Under the pieces are notes generated by a model. The model saw only the letters and a program-made list of their open reading frames with translations, ran no database searches and was not told the origin of the DNA. From a bacterium (GTDB lineage: Bacteria; JAJVIF01; JAGGVT01): a stretch of DNA of 49,301 nucleotides. The stretch spans positions 1 through 49,301 of the forward strand of contig JAGGVT010000066.1 in the NCBI GenBank assembly GCA_021157815.1, written 5' to 3'. The translations under genes were made by a program, and so were the position numbers. Of the stretch, positions 24,678 to 33,631 are shown piece by piece; position 1 is the stretch's first letter; each line of letters starts with the position of its first letter.

Positions 24678-26630
24678 CTATGAGTGATGGAATCCTGTAA
24701 TTTCAATTGTTGTTTCACCGGTTACAGTCATCGGAACCTCAGGATTCTGTCGGAAGTCCATTGGAACTCCGGTGAACTGAATCATTAATGTACCCTTCTG
24801 AGGTGCAGTATCCTGATCCAAATGCACTCTGCCAATATACAGGTCATCCGTGAATTGCACCATACACAAATTGTTCGGGAAGTACATTGGCAATCCACCA
24901 CTGGTAAGTTGAATCGTGATTTCCTGATCAATTTCACCATCGTTGTCAGTGTCATAACCTACAAGGTAACTTACAGCTCTGCCTTCATTAATGAACATTT
25001 CGATTGGCGGATCAACTGAGTAGTCAAAATAAATCGGCGTTTCGACTGGATCCATCAACCTGTAACGGCTCTTAACCACGAATATGATATCGCCGTGCAG
25101 AATCGGATTTGTGAAAGCCTTGATAAGAACAGGCTCAGTAATCGGTTTCGGATGGTAGCTTCTCTGAAGCGCTTCAACACAATCAATTAAACCCCATCCT
25201 GTCTGGTCGTCTATTCCTGCAACGCCGACAATGTCGAAATTGCTTGAATCCTTAAGTATATCAACAACCTCGTCCGGCCTTAGGAATGGGAACTGAGACC
25301 ATATAAGCCCAACCAATCCGGATACCTGGGCAGCCGCGAATGATGTTCCATTGCCTACCGCATAGCCCTCCGAAAACTCGGTTGGATATGTTGAAAGAAT
25401 GTTATATCCCGGAGCCACAACAAACGGTTGAGTTTCAATTGATTCTGTCAAACTCGGGATGTTCGTTGTTGACAATGAATTGTTCGCATAGTCAACCGCA
25501 CCGACTTTTACAACATATCGGTTGTTGGCGGGATAAATGGATTCTATTCCATCATCAATAGACGTGCCGTCATCACCGGCTGCCGCGACACAAAGAACGT
25601 GAACTGTTTCCATACATTCACTAATCGCGCTGTATTCAGCCTGCGACTGTCCTATTGTGTTCGGAACGGTGTAGCCATAACTCATGTTGATAACCATTTT
25701 TGCGTTGAACGGGTCAGCGAATATTGTCTGCAGTGGGAATGTAAAATTCTGATCCTCACCGCGAAGGTCGTTAAACCTTCCAAGCGCGAACATTATTCCC
25801 TCTGCGCTTGTGAAACTATCAGCTACACCATCGTTATCCAGAACCTTCACAGGAAGGATTCGTGGATTCCAGGCGGTGCCAGCTATTCCCTGTCCGTTAT
25901 GGGTAAGCGCGCCAAGGATACCTGTAACAAGCGTACCGTGGCCATGGCCATCCATGACATCCCTGTTGCCATCAACGAAATTCCAACCGTCAAGAATTTT
26001 TACGCCATCAAATTGTCCGGTTGAAATCATAATGTCAGGATGGTTCATATCGATACCAGTATCCAGAACCGCGATTACAACATCACTCTGCTGGGGAATG
26101 ACTGCAAGATCGCTTCCCGGCTCAATAAACCAGGCTTCCGGAGCGTTTATCTGCTCAAGATATGCCTGTTCAGATAAACGGGGATCATTCGGTTCCACGC
26201 GAAGCTGTTTCGCGTATGTGCGGAATATCGGTTCCGCAACTTCGATATTTTCCTCATCCCATAAATCATCAAGAAGATTTACAAGGGATTCGCCACCAGC
26301 CATTTTTAGCCGGTAGAATCCAAGCTCCGTAATCACCTTCATTACTGACAGATGGTATTCGTTTAAAATGCTGTCCCGCTGTTCATCTGTTATTCCATCA
26401 ACGAATTTGATGGAAATCTCGTGGGACAAAACACGATCTTCAATACGTAAGCTTTCGATAGATGCCAGTTTGACATCTTCTGTAACTATGATTCCTCTGT
26501 CGATTGCCGCATCACTACTGCGATCTGGTGAGACAATCCGGTTAACATCAGATTGTGAGCACGCAAACGCTGCAACAATGAATACTCCGAGAATCAGAGC
26601 TAATGTCAGAAGTTTTACCTTGGAATACAA
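24678..26630 (-). CDS. Subtilisin-like (S8) serine protease lipoprotein
   Basis: A 650-residue lipoprotein protease. TTG is the start: CGGAGG lies six bases upstream. The signal peptide ends in AAFAC (Cys24). Residues about 65-140 look like an inhibitor I9-type propeptide. The S8 triad is present: VIAVLDTGID (Asp190), GHGHGTLVTG (His231) and GNGTSFAAA (Ser430). The oxyanion-hole position, usually Asn in AAAGNxG, is Asp353 here (AAAGDDG), a change known from the proprotein convertase PC2. A beta-rich C-terminal domain of about 150 residues follows. It is anchored to a membrane and should process exported proteins. A structured RNA element lies about 140 bases upstream. Confidence 0.92.
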   Translation of the reverse strand: MYSKVKLLTLALILGVFIVAAFACSQSDVNRIVSPDRSSDAAIDRGIIVTEDVKLASIESLRIEDRVLSHEISIKFVDGITDEQRDSILNEYHLSVMKVITELGFYRLKMAGGESLVNLLDDLWDEENIEVAEPIFRTYAKQLRVEPNDPRLSEQAYLEQINAPEAWFIEPGSDLAVIPQQSDVVIAVLDTGIDMNHPDIMISTGQFDGVKILDGWNFVDGNRDVMDGHGHGTLVTGILGALTHNGQGIAGTAWNPRILPVKVLDNDGVADSFTSAEGIMFALGRFNDLRGEDQNFTFPLQTIFADPFNAKMVINMSYGYTVPNTIGQSQAEYSAISECMETVHVLCVAAAGDDGTSIDDGIESIYPANNRYVVKVGAVDYANNSLSTTNIPSLTESIETQPFVVAPGYNILSTYPTEFSEGYAVGNGTSFAAAQVSGLVGLIWSQFPFLRPDEVVDILKDSSNFDIVGVAGIDDQTGWGLIDCVEALQRSYHPKPITEPVLIKAFTNPILHGDIIFVVKSRYRLMDPVETPIYFDYSVDPPIEMFINEGRAVSYLVGYDTDNDGEIDQEITIQLTSGGLPMYFPNNLCMVQFTDDLYIGRVHLDQDTAPQKGTLMIQFTGVPMDFRQNPEVPMTVTGETTIEITGFHHS

Positions 26631-26759
26631 AGTTGTTCCTCCGAACTATGGAGTTATTATTCCACCCAATACGGGTGGCGAATAAATTTATAAAAACTAT
26701 AATTCAATTCCATCCATTCACTAATTCCAGGAAATCACCAAACACCCCTGTTTAAATAA

Positions 26760-26853
26760 TAAAAGAACCCACGAGCCGGGCGGGAATCCGTTCGTTATCA
26801 TCCGTCCCAAGCATTAGTGCCATCAGCCCGTGGCATATTACCGGTTTATCCGG
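26760..26853 (-). ncRNA. Structured RNA candidate between neuB and the S8 protease gene
   Basis: On the minus strand, CCACGGGC (26833-26826) pairs fully with GCUCGUGG (26776-26769), closing a region that holds two smaller stems (GCA/UGC, and GGGA with UCCC). It is followed by UUCUUUU, and preceded by a CCGGAUAAACCGG mini-hairpin (26853-26841). It could be a branched terminator for neuB, or a leader element of the protease gene. It matches no riboswitch consensus I know. The remaining sequence in 26631-26959 shows nothing else. Confidence 0.45.
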
Positions 26854-26959
26854 CTTTAACAAAGCAAATTTCATGCAGAGTATAAATTAAAAGACTGTAA
26901 TTGTCAATAGAAAATAAGCTATTTTATGTAAATTCCTGCCACTTTCTGATAATTGCCGT

Positions 26960-28033
26960 TTATGTTCCTTTCCTCGACTCTTTGCCCTGCATCTTGCTAT
27001 TTATCGCAATTTCCCCTGCTCCACTCAGATATTCCATGGATAACGAAGCGCCCTGGGGTATTTCTTTAATTGATATCATGCCGATTACAGTATCAATCAT
27101 TGATGCGGGAGTATCGCCTTCTGGACGAGCGATTTTAAGGCACTCTCTTGTGATGCATGTTCCCGGTTTTATATCCATCGCAGCGTATAGTCCACGACGA
27201 GCCACTTCTCTCGATGATTCCTCTTTCACACTCGGTTTTTTCTCGCCATCACCAAGCATTATTTCAAGCTTTCGCGTTCTCTCTATAATCGTTTTAAGTT
27301 CACTCTCATCAGCGGAAAGACTCTGATCCGGTCCTGGAAGATTTTTGTCAATCGTGAAATGCTTTTCTATGAATGTAGCGCCAAGAGCAACGGCGCTTAG
27401 AATCGCGAGGTCTCCGATATAATGATCAGAATAACCCACATCGCGTCCCAGAGTTTCTCGCATGTTTTTAATTACCCGAATGTTCATTTCAGTTTCATCC
27501 GGCGGATAGCTGGAAACGCAATGCAATGGAATTACACAACTCGCGCCATTTTTTTCAAGAATATCAATTGCCTCAATCACTTCTTTCATGTACCCCATGC
27601 CGGTTGAAAAGATAACCGGTTTATTATATGAAGCGATTGTTTTCATCAAAGGGAAATTTGTCAAGTCGCCCGATGCTATCTTAAACGCGTCAACTCCGCA
27701 TGATAAGAGCATTTCAGCGCTTTCCTCATCGAACGGCGTTGAAATAAAGTTCATTCCTTCAGCCCTGCATATATCTCGCAGATATAAATGGGCTTTTTCA
27801 TCCAGCTCGCTTGTCTTGAAAATGTTGTATAGTTCCGGCATTTTAAGCGGAGACGCGAGCAGTTCTGACTTGTATGTCTGGAATTTAACGCCCTCAGCGC
27901 CGGTTCGAGCCGCGGCGCGAATCATCTCGGCCGCAAGGTCCAAATCGCCATTGTGATTCAATCCAATTTCAGCAAGGAAATAGACTTTCTCTTTTGATGC
28001 TATCCGACGATTGCCAATTCTGAATTCAGCCAT
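26960..28033 (-). CDS. neuB: NeuB-family sialic/legionaminic/pseudaminic acid synthase
   Basis: A 357-residue enzyme of the NeuB family, which condenses phosphoenolpyruvate with an N-acyl-hexosamine to give a nine-carbon nonulosonic acid. The N-terminal TIM barrel shows LAEIGLNHNGDLDLA (about 20-34), GVKFQTYKS (about 48-56), IASGDL, STGMG, and SDHYIG with VALGATFIEKHFTID (about 215-240). The C-terminal SAF/antifreeze-like domain is at about 285-350 (ARRGLYAAMDIKPG, then GMISIKEIPQG). GGAGA lies six bases before the ATG. The exact sugar cannot be told from sequence alone. It stands alone here, without the CMP-transferase (NeuA) or epimerase (NeuC), which would have to be elsewhere. The product would go into surface glycan or glycoprotein. 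Confidence 0.88.
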   Translation of the reverse strand: MAEFRIGNRRIASKEKVYFLAEIGLNHNGDLDLAAEMIRAAARTGAEGVKFQTYKSELLASPLKMPELYNIFKTSELDEKAHLYLRDICRAEGMNFISTPFDEESAEMLLSCGVDAFKIASGDLTNFPLMKTIASYNKPVIFSTGMGYMKEVIEAIDILEKNGASCVIPLHCVSSYPPDETEMNIRVIKNMRETLGRDVGYSDHYIGDLAILSAVALGATFIEKHFTIDKNLPGPDQSLSADESELKTIIERTRKLEIMLGDGEKKPSVKEESSREVARRGLYAAMDIKPGTCITRECLKIARPEGDTPASMIDTVIGMISIKEIPQGASLSMEYLSGAGEIAINSKMQGKESRKGT

Positions 28034-28179
28034 AATACTCTCCGGGATTATGTTTAAGTCACATTAAATCAAGTCTCCCCAACTATAGTAAATATCGCCT
28101 TTAAGAGAGGTATATTTAAACGAAATGGAAAAAAGAAATCATGTTAAAGACTAGCAGAAAAACACTTTACGCTTAAAAT

Positions 28180-28773
28180 TTATTCAAAAGTGCTTTTTAA
28201 TTCATTAAGCCTTGATATGCATTTTCTTAAACTTGAGCTATTTTTGGCTGCCACAACAGGGTCCCAATATGACAAGGCAAATTCTGCGATTCTTGATGCA
28301 TAAGCAGGTCCGACTTTTCTCATACCTTTGGTAGTTGGAATTATATCTTCCTTGATGCTTTTAAACCGTGATCTTTTAGCTAACTCAATTACAAATCCTT
28401 TGGGGTCATCTATTGATTCAGGATTTTCTGGAATTTTGTTTTTATTTACTCCAATGAATTTTGCAAAAGCTACCTTATCCGCTAATAGCCATGCTTCAAT
28501 TTCTCGGACAGCAATTCTAAATATTATATGCTTCGCAGGTTTGGGAAGAAGCTTTTCACATAAAATCGGAGGGCATTCTGCATCATCCAAATCTCTTAAT
28601 GCAAGCCAGGGACTATACTTGGCGGCATTATTATAACCAGAAATCTTCTTATCAAAATTCCCAGCACCTCCTTCATTGTGCATAGTTTTTATGGTCAATC
28701 CGATATTCTCACACAGAACTCTTACGACCACTGCATCAGTATATCCTTCCACCGTAATATTAATCGCAACCAT
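28180..28773 (-). CDS. TOPRIM-like protein (DUF4276-like), partner of the ATPase
   Basis: A 197-residue protein with TOPRIM features: Glu9 in ITVEGYTDAVVV and an acidic DLDD at 61-64 (ALRDLDDAECPP), the E and DxD elements used for metal binding in OLD-type nucleases. The region EIEAWLLAD (about 93-101) is typical of DUF4276-like proteins. It starts three bases after the stop of the ATPase gene, so the two are coupled. By analogy with OLD/PARIS-type ATPase plus TOPRIM pairs, it is likely the effector of an anti-phage module. That function is inference. Confidence 0.75.
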   Translation of the reverse strand: MVAINITVEGYTDAVVVRVLCENIGLTIKTMHNEGGAGNFDKKISGYNNAAKYSPWLALRDLDDAECPPILCEKLLPKPAKHIIFRIAVREIEAWLLADKVAFAKFIGVNKNKIPENPESIDDPKGFVIELAKRSRFKSIKEDIIPTTKGMRKVGPAYASRIAEFALSYWDPVVAAKNSSSLRKCISRLNELKSTFE

Positions 28774-28776
28774 GTT

Positions 28777-29925
28777 TTAACCTATATTTGGAATATTGGG
28801 TAAGGACAACTGCCAACTTTCTTTTGGGGCAACTTTGGGAATCACCGCATCGGCAATAGTCAAGCCACCATCCAACAGCGCTTTTACTTCTTTATCATCT
28901 TTGGCACATCTTATTTCTGTGCCATTCAGGCTTGGAATCAGCATTAATACTTCATCTACTCCAATCCCGGAATCCTCTAATAGCTCATTTGAATGCGTTG
29001 TAATAAAAATCTGTCTTTTTTGTTTTTTCAGCATTCTTTGAAGCAATTGAGGAATATGTCGAACAATCTCGGGGTGTAATGATAATTCAGGCTCCTCAAG
29101 AAGGACTGGTCCAGTTCCATCCAACACAACCCATAATAAACCGATTAATCTCAGTGTGCCATCGGAAAACTGATCCTCTCTTTGCCATCCTGCCTTGGGT
29201 CTCCAGTGTTTATAACAACCCTCGATATGAGGAATCCCGCTTTTATCATGTGTTATTTTTAATCCTTCAAGTTGGGGAATTGCAAACTTTAATGCAGCCG
29301 ATATTTTCTTTAATCTTGAAACTCGAGTTTTTTCAATTGTTCTTGCAATCTGGTTAATAAAGTCACTTCCGTAAGGATCTTCTATTTTTCCAACATATCT
29401 ATCCGGTTCTTTCACAATTTGCGGCACAATATGTCTGTAGTGAAGAGATTTAAAAAACTGATATATCCCTCTATATGCCTTATTTGCGCTTGATTGCTCA
29501 AGATATGTTTGCCTTAATCTCTCCGGGTCCCCTTTATCCCCATCATTGGGACGTTCAAGTAGGATTTCATCATTATGAATTACATTCTCATTCTTAATAA
29601 TAATTCGACGTTGTTTATCCTGGCTGAACGCTATTTTATATTTCCATTCAGGTTTTTCGAAATCATTACCTAATTCCACATTCAACTCAACGTTAGAATT
29701 TCTTCTTGCCGCCAGGCATCGAAGTTTTGATACGCCACCTCTTTTTTCTATAGCCTCACGCAGTCCCCCGCCAACAGAAACAATGTCTCGAAAAAACCGG
29801 ATTGCATCCAGAAAGTTTGACTTGCCTGAAGCATTAGGACCAACGATAAATGAACGTTGAGCAAGTTCAACATCTATACATTTGAAATTGCGCCAATTCT
29901 TTAGTTTTATTCGTGTAATCCGCAT
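28777..29925 (-). CDS. RecF/OLD-like AAA ATPase of a two-gene defence-like module
   Basis: A 382-residue ABC-type AAA ATPase. The start at ATG 29925 has GAGG six bases upstream; an earlier Met at 29949 has none. Motifs in order: the KLKNWRNF beta strand typical of RecF/SMC-like heads, Walker A GPNASGKS (29-36), signature FSDGTLRLIGL (about 252-262), Walker B VLLEEPELSLHPE (about 275-287) and H-loop ITTHSNEL (about 308-315). The insert between the two halves is short, without a long SMC coiled coil. It precedes the TOPRIM gene with only three bases between. Such ATPases sense phage components and control a nuclease in OLD, Gabija and PARIS systems. The role here is inferred from architecture. 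Confidence 0.85.
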   Translation of the reverse strand: MRITRIKLKNWRNFKCIDVELAQRSFIVGPNASGKSNFLDAIRFFRDIVSVGGGLREAIEKRGGVSKLRCLAARRNSNVELNVELGNDFEKPEWKYKIAFSQDKQRRIIIKNENVIHNDEILLERPNDGDKGDPERLRQTYLEQSSANKAYRGIYQFFKSLHYRHIVPQIVKEPDRYVGKIEDPYGSDFINQIARTIEKTRVSRLKKISAALKFAIPQLEGLKITHDKSGIPHIEGCYKHWRPKAGWQREDQFSDGTLRLIGLLWVVLDGTGPVLLEEPELSLHPEIVRHIPQLLQRMLKKQKRQIFITTHSNELLEDSGIGVDEVLMLIPSLNGTEIRCAKDDKEVKALLDGGLTIADAVIPKVAPKESWQLSLPNIPNIG

Positions 29926-29999
29926 GTATTGCCTCGTATGAGCTATCAACTCAAATATAGCATAATTTCAATTAGGATTTTTGATAATAATTGAAATTC

Positions 30000-31862
30000 T
30001 CAATCCCCAAGATTCATTGTTTCCATTGCTTTCATTGTTATCTCGGTTTCCAAATCGAATATTGGATATTTGACATCGATTTCAATATCGTTACCCAGTT
30101 GTGTCAGCCATTCCTGCAGCATTGGATAGATTCGCACGTTATTCATGGATTCGATTATGTCATCCTTGACCGTATCAAACGATTGCTCCTCTTTCGCAAC
30201 CTTTTCCGTTAGTTTGACAAGGTAGAATCTATCCTGAATGAACATCATTTCACTGTTTTCGTTTATTTCCATTGAAAAGATTTTATCCTCTAGTTCAGTA
30301 AATGGACCAACGAACAAACCTCGTGGCCACAGTGTTCCGATATCGCCGCCATCATCCTTTGTAGCATCATCAATTGAATATTTCCGTGCGGTATCCGCGA
30401 AAGAAGCGCCGTTCTGAATTTCCGAAATCGCGGATTTCATATCATCCTCGGTATCAGTAACGATGATCGAGAATCTCACTCTTTCAGGAATCTGCCAGCG
30501 TTGCTTGTTGTTCTCATAATATTTTTTCGCCATATCCTCCGTAATATCCACGCCAACTTCTTCCGCAAGCAAATCGCGTTTTTTAATAAAAACCTTCTTT
30601 GCGAGAAGTTCCCGATAAATAGCATCCCGGACTTTATCCATATCAAAAGCGTTCTCAAGGGTTTTGATCTTTTCCTCACCGTATGTGCTGGCAAGCATTT
30701 TCTGCGGTTCGTTCCTGTCCACCTCGACTCCCAGAGATTCAGCCCTTTGAGAAATCGCCATGTTCTCTATCAGTTCCTGCAGTATTTCCTGGCCATGCTT
30801 TCCAATGAGAAAAAAGAGCATTTCCTGTTCGGAAATTTCTTCGCCATTAACCTTGACAACAGTCGGATACACAAGGCAATTCTGTAATGGCTGGCTTAGT
30901 TTTTCCACCTTGACAAAGTTAGTCTGCTCATCATCATTGGTTTCGAAGATTGGATAGACAACCTCTATCTTTGAGGTATCCCTGTATTCAGCAAGTTTTT
31001 CCTTTACAAAAGGGTCAACCGCTTCCAGCGCAAGAAGATGTCCGATATAATCGCTTACCTCTTTGAATTTTTTTTCAACCTTCTGAAGCCGTTGAGTCGG
31101 CATTACGATAAAGTGATTATTTTCAATCGAAATGACATCGCTGAATTTGTTGAGGGGCAATTCAAATATTACATCCTCCAGATTTGTCAACGGCCCGCGG
31201 AAGAATCCTTTGGGGATCATTTTACCTATATCGCCGCCATTCCCCGCAGTCGCCTTGTCAATTGAGTATTTAACGGCTACATCAGCAAATGATGTTCCAT
31301 CTATCAACTCATCATGCGCTTTTTTAGCTTCCTCGGAATTTTCAGCGACAATGATACTGAATCTTACAACAGCGGGACGTGACCACATATCGGAGTTCTG
31401 CAGATAATAATCAAGCGCCTTTTCGCGAGTTATCTCTATTCCCTTCTCGGAAATAAGACTCTCAATCATTGCGTCATATACTTTCTCTGAGAGGTGTTCA
31501 CGTTCAACAGCTCTAAGAATTTTATCAACATCAAATGATTCAGCTAGTTCATCGAATTTAGCCTCACCATACATTTTCATCATTTCTTTACGAGGTTTGT
31601 CCGGGTCTATGGTTACGCTATAAAAATCAGCTTTTTGGGCAAGAATAGCATTTTCAATCAGCTCTGCGAGAATATCCTGCCCGTTTCTGCCAATTAAAAA
31701 ATAGAGAAGTTCGGCTTCATAGATTGGTTCTGAGTTTATCGTAACCACAACGGGCGCAATAAGAGCATCTTTTTTAGCCGCCTGCGCGGATTGATACGGC
31801 AGAGGAACACACAAAAATATCACTACTGCCAATAGTACAAGAAAATATTTCTTTGAATTCAT
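30000..31862 (-). CDS. Exported foldase with two tandem SurA-N/parvulin PPIase units
   Basis: A 620-residue exported protein, MNSKKYFLVLLAVVIFL then a signal-peptidase site near QSAQA. GGAG seven bases before ATG 31862 decides this start over the Met at 31883. The mature protein is two similar halves. Each has a SurA-N-like helical segment beginning with a VVTINSEPIYEAELLYFLIGRNGQ or VVKVNGEEISEQEMLFFLIGKHGQ repeat, and a parvulin PPIase domain (VRFSIIV, then FADVAVKYSID and GGDIG; second copy VRFSIIV, FADTARKYSID, GGDIG). It is likely periplasmic and helps fold outer-membrane or surface proteins. It is the last gene of the long operon, 26 bases after coaBC. Confidence 0.87.
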   Translation of the reverse strand: MNSKKYFLVLLAVVIFLCVPLPYQSAQAAKKDALIAPVVVTINSEPIYEAELLYFLIGRNGQDILAELIENAILAQKADFYSVTIDPDKPRKEMMKMYGEAKFDELAESFDVDKILRAVEREHLSEKVYDAMIESLISEKGIEITREKALDYYLQNSDMWSRPAVVRFSIIVAENSEEAKKAHDELIDGTSFADVAVKYSIDKATAGNGGDIGKMIPKGFFRGPLTNLEDVIFELPLNKFSDVISIENNHFIVMPTQRLQKVEKKFKEVSDYIGHLLALEAVDPFVKEKLAEYRDTSKIEVVYPIFETNDDEQTNFVKVEKLSQPLQNCLVYPTVVKVNGEEISEQEMLFFLIGKHGQEILQELIENMAISQRAESLGVEVDRNEPQKMLASTYGEEKIKTLENAFDMDKVRDAIYRELLAKKVFIKKRDLLAEEVGVDITEDMAKKYYENNKQRWQIPERVRFSIIVTDTEDDMKSAISEIQNGASFADTARKYSIDDATKDDGGDIGTLWPRGLFVGPFTELEDKIFSMEINENSEMMFIQDRFYLVKLTEKVAKEEQSFDTVKDDIIESMNNVRIYPMLQEWLTQLGNDIEIDVKYPIFDLETEITMKAMETMNLGD

Positions 31863-31888
31863 TTGAATCTCCGCCAGTTTCATTTTTT

Positions 31889-33091
31889 TTATATCATGGA
31901 TGCTATTTCATCCACGATTCCCTTTGCGATGTTTATCTTTAAATCTCGTTTAATTGTTTTCTCGCAGTTTTTATCCAAAACAACGACTTCGTTATACTCA
32001 GAGCCAAATCCGATATCTGAACGTGAGATATCATTCGCAATAATCATATCCAGTCCTTTCGATTCAAGTTTGCTTTTTGCTCTTGAAATCATATACTCGC
32101 TTTCAGCGGCGAATCCAACTATAAACCTATCCCCTCTGTCTTTTGCGAGGTTTGCGATTATGTCATCCGTTGGCTCAAGTTCAATTGTGATGCCACCATC
32201 AGAGCGATGAAGTTTTTTATCTGATTGTTCTTTTGGTTTGAAATCAGCCACAGCCGCCGCCATTACAAGAAGATCGCATGATGGAAATTTCGAATCAAGA
32301 ATATCCTTTAAATCCGCAGCTGTTTTAAATTTCGCTATTTCATCCACGCCCGGGTCAGGCAGATCAACGGATGAAATAAGCGTTACCTTTGCTCCGCGTT
32401 TTTTCAATTGCTTCGCGACAGCATATCCCATTTTGCCACTCGATCGATTTGAAATCACACGAACAGGGTCAATCGGCTCCTCGGTGCCTCCAGCCGTAAC
32501 AATCGCGTTTATGTTTTTCATGTCACGTGTTTCATCAAGAGCCTTTATTACAACATTATAAATGACATCAACGGATGCCAGTCTCCCCTCCCCTGTCTCA
32601 CCACAAACGAGTTCACCCTCCTCAGGGTCAATGATAATAACGCCACGTTCTTTCAGAATTTCCAGGTTTTTTTGCGTTGCGGGGTTATGATACATTCGGT
32701 AATTCATAGCAGGAACGATAACAAAAGGTTTTTCTCTGGTACCGTAAAATGCCATAGATATTAGAGAAACAGGATCATCCGCAATGCCGGATGCAATTTT
32801 CGCAATGATATCCGCGGTAGCAGGAGCGATAAGCATCAAATCCGCAATATCCGCCAGCTCGATATGGCCTACATTTCCCTCAATGCTGCTGTCGAAAATG
32901 TCAACGACAGTTTTTTTGGATGAAAGGCATGAAACTGTCAGAGGTGTGATAAATTCAGTCGCCGCTTTGGTCATTACAGGATGCACACAAAATTTGTCCT
33001 TCACAAATAGACGAATGAGATCGCATGCCTTGTAAGCCGCAATCCCACCGGTAATTCCAATAATTATGTTCCCTGCAGCAGTCAAAATCAT
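31889..33091 (-). CDS. coaBC: Bifunctional phosphopantothenate-cysteine ligase/decarboxylase
   Basis: A 400-residue CoaBC (Dfp). It makes 4'-phosphopantetheine in two steps: CTP-dependent ligation of cysteine to phosphopantothenate (CoaB, C-terminal) and FMN-dependent decarboxylation (CoaC, N-terminal). Evidence: GITGGIAAYKACDLIRL (about 12-28) of the flavin domain, His in GHIELAD, the substrate-binding PAMNYRM (about 128-134), and the CoaB NRSSGKMGYAVAKQL block (about 211-225). It supplies CoA and so, through AcpS, the acyl carrier protein cofactor. It lies 24 bases after rpoZ, a common neighbour in many phyla. Confidence 0.95.
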   Translation of the reverse strand: MILTAAGNIIIGITGGIAAYKACDLIRLFVKDKFCVHPVMTKAATEFITPLTVSCLSSKKTVVDIFDSSIEGNVGHIELADIADLMLIAPATADIIAKIASGIADDPVSLISMAFYGTREKPFVIVPAMNYRMYHNPATQKNLEILKERGVIIIDPEEGELVCGETGEGRLASVDVIYNVVIKALDETRDMKNINAIVTAGGTEEPIDPVRVISNRSSGKMGYAVAKQLKKRGAKVTLISSVDLPDPGVDEIAKFKTAADLKDILDSKFPSCDLLVMAAAVADFKPKEQSDKKLHRSDGGITIELEPTDDIIANLAKDRGDRFIVGFAAESEYMISRAKSKLESKGLDMIIANDISRSDIGFGSEYNEVVVLDKNCEKTIKRDLKINIAKGIVDEIASMI

Positions 33092-33115
33092 GGTTATCCC
33101 GATATTTCGCCAGGA

Positions 33116-33538
33116 TTAATCGTCATCATTTACGCTAATGTCCTCTTTAAGTATCTTGGGAGGATAATCGTCATCCAACACACCAACTTCAGGTCCTAAT
33201 TCATCAACCTCTTCAACGTTCTTTTCATCAACGGCTTCCTCGCTGCTTTCAGGCGATTCATCAACATCAGTGGCAATGCTGGCATCTAATTTCACCTTTT
33301 CAGCATCCATGGAAAGGGGCAGTTCAATCTGGTCACCGTCAGCTGATTCACTCGATTGTAATTTCTTGAAATTAAATTCAACATTACCATCTCTTATTTC
33401 GTCCAACGCCTGTTGAAGCGGCTGAGTATTATCACGATCTTTCTTTTTAATTTCAATCGCGCGTCTTCCCGCAACGGCCGCAAGTTCATACATTCCATGA
33501 ACAGTTTCTAAAAGACTATCGATACTTGGTGTATCCAT
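33116..33538 (-). CDS. rpoZ: RNA polymerase omega subunit with acidic tail
   Basis: A 140-residue omega subunit. ATG 33538 with GAGGTGAT upstream is preferred to the longer frame from 33601. The core is in the first 60 residues: GMYELAAVAGRRAIEIKKK (about 16-34) and PLQQALDEIRDG (about 40-51), which are the Rpb6-like motifs that bind beta'. The remaining 80 residues are strongly acidic (runs of Glu/Asp/Ser) and have no counterpart in the common short omega (about 70-90 residues). The gene order gmk-rpoZ-coaBC is conserved in many bacteria, which supports the call. Confidence 0.88.
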   Translation of the reverse strand: MDTPSIDSLLETVHGMYELAAVAGRRAIEIKKKDRDNTQPLQQALDEIRDGNVEFNFKKLQSSESADGDQIELPLSMDAEKVKLDASIATDVDESPESSEEAVDEKNVEEVDELGPEVGVLDDDYPPKILKEDISVNDDD

Positions 33539-33631
33539 TCGACTTATCACCTCTGGATAAATTCCTTTTTTTCGATGAATTATCCTAAACCATATATCCA
33601 TTCGACAACATCAACAGATTAAAAGTTGATT

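Noticed and set aside
26760-26853. Known riboswitch (cyclic-di-GMP, cobalamin, fluoride, glutamine classes)
   Set aside because: None of the conserved sequence blocks of these classes is present; kept only as an unassigned structured element.
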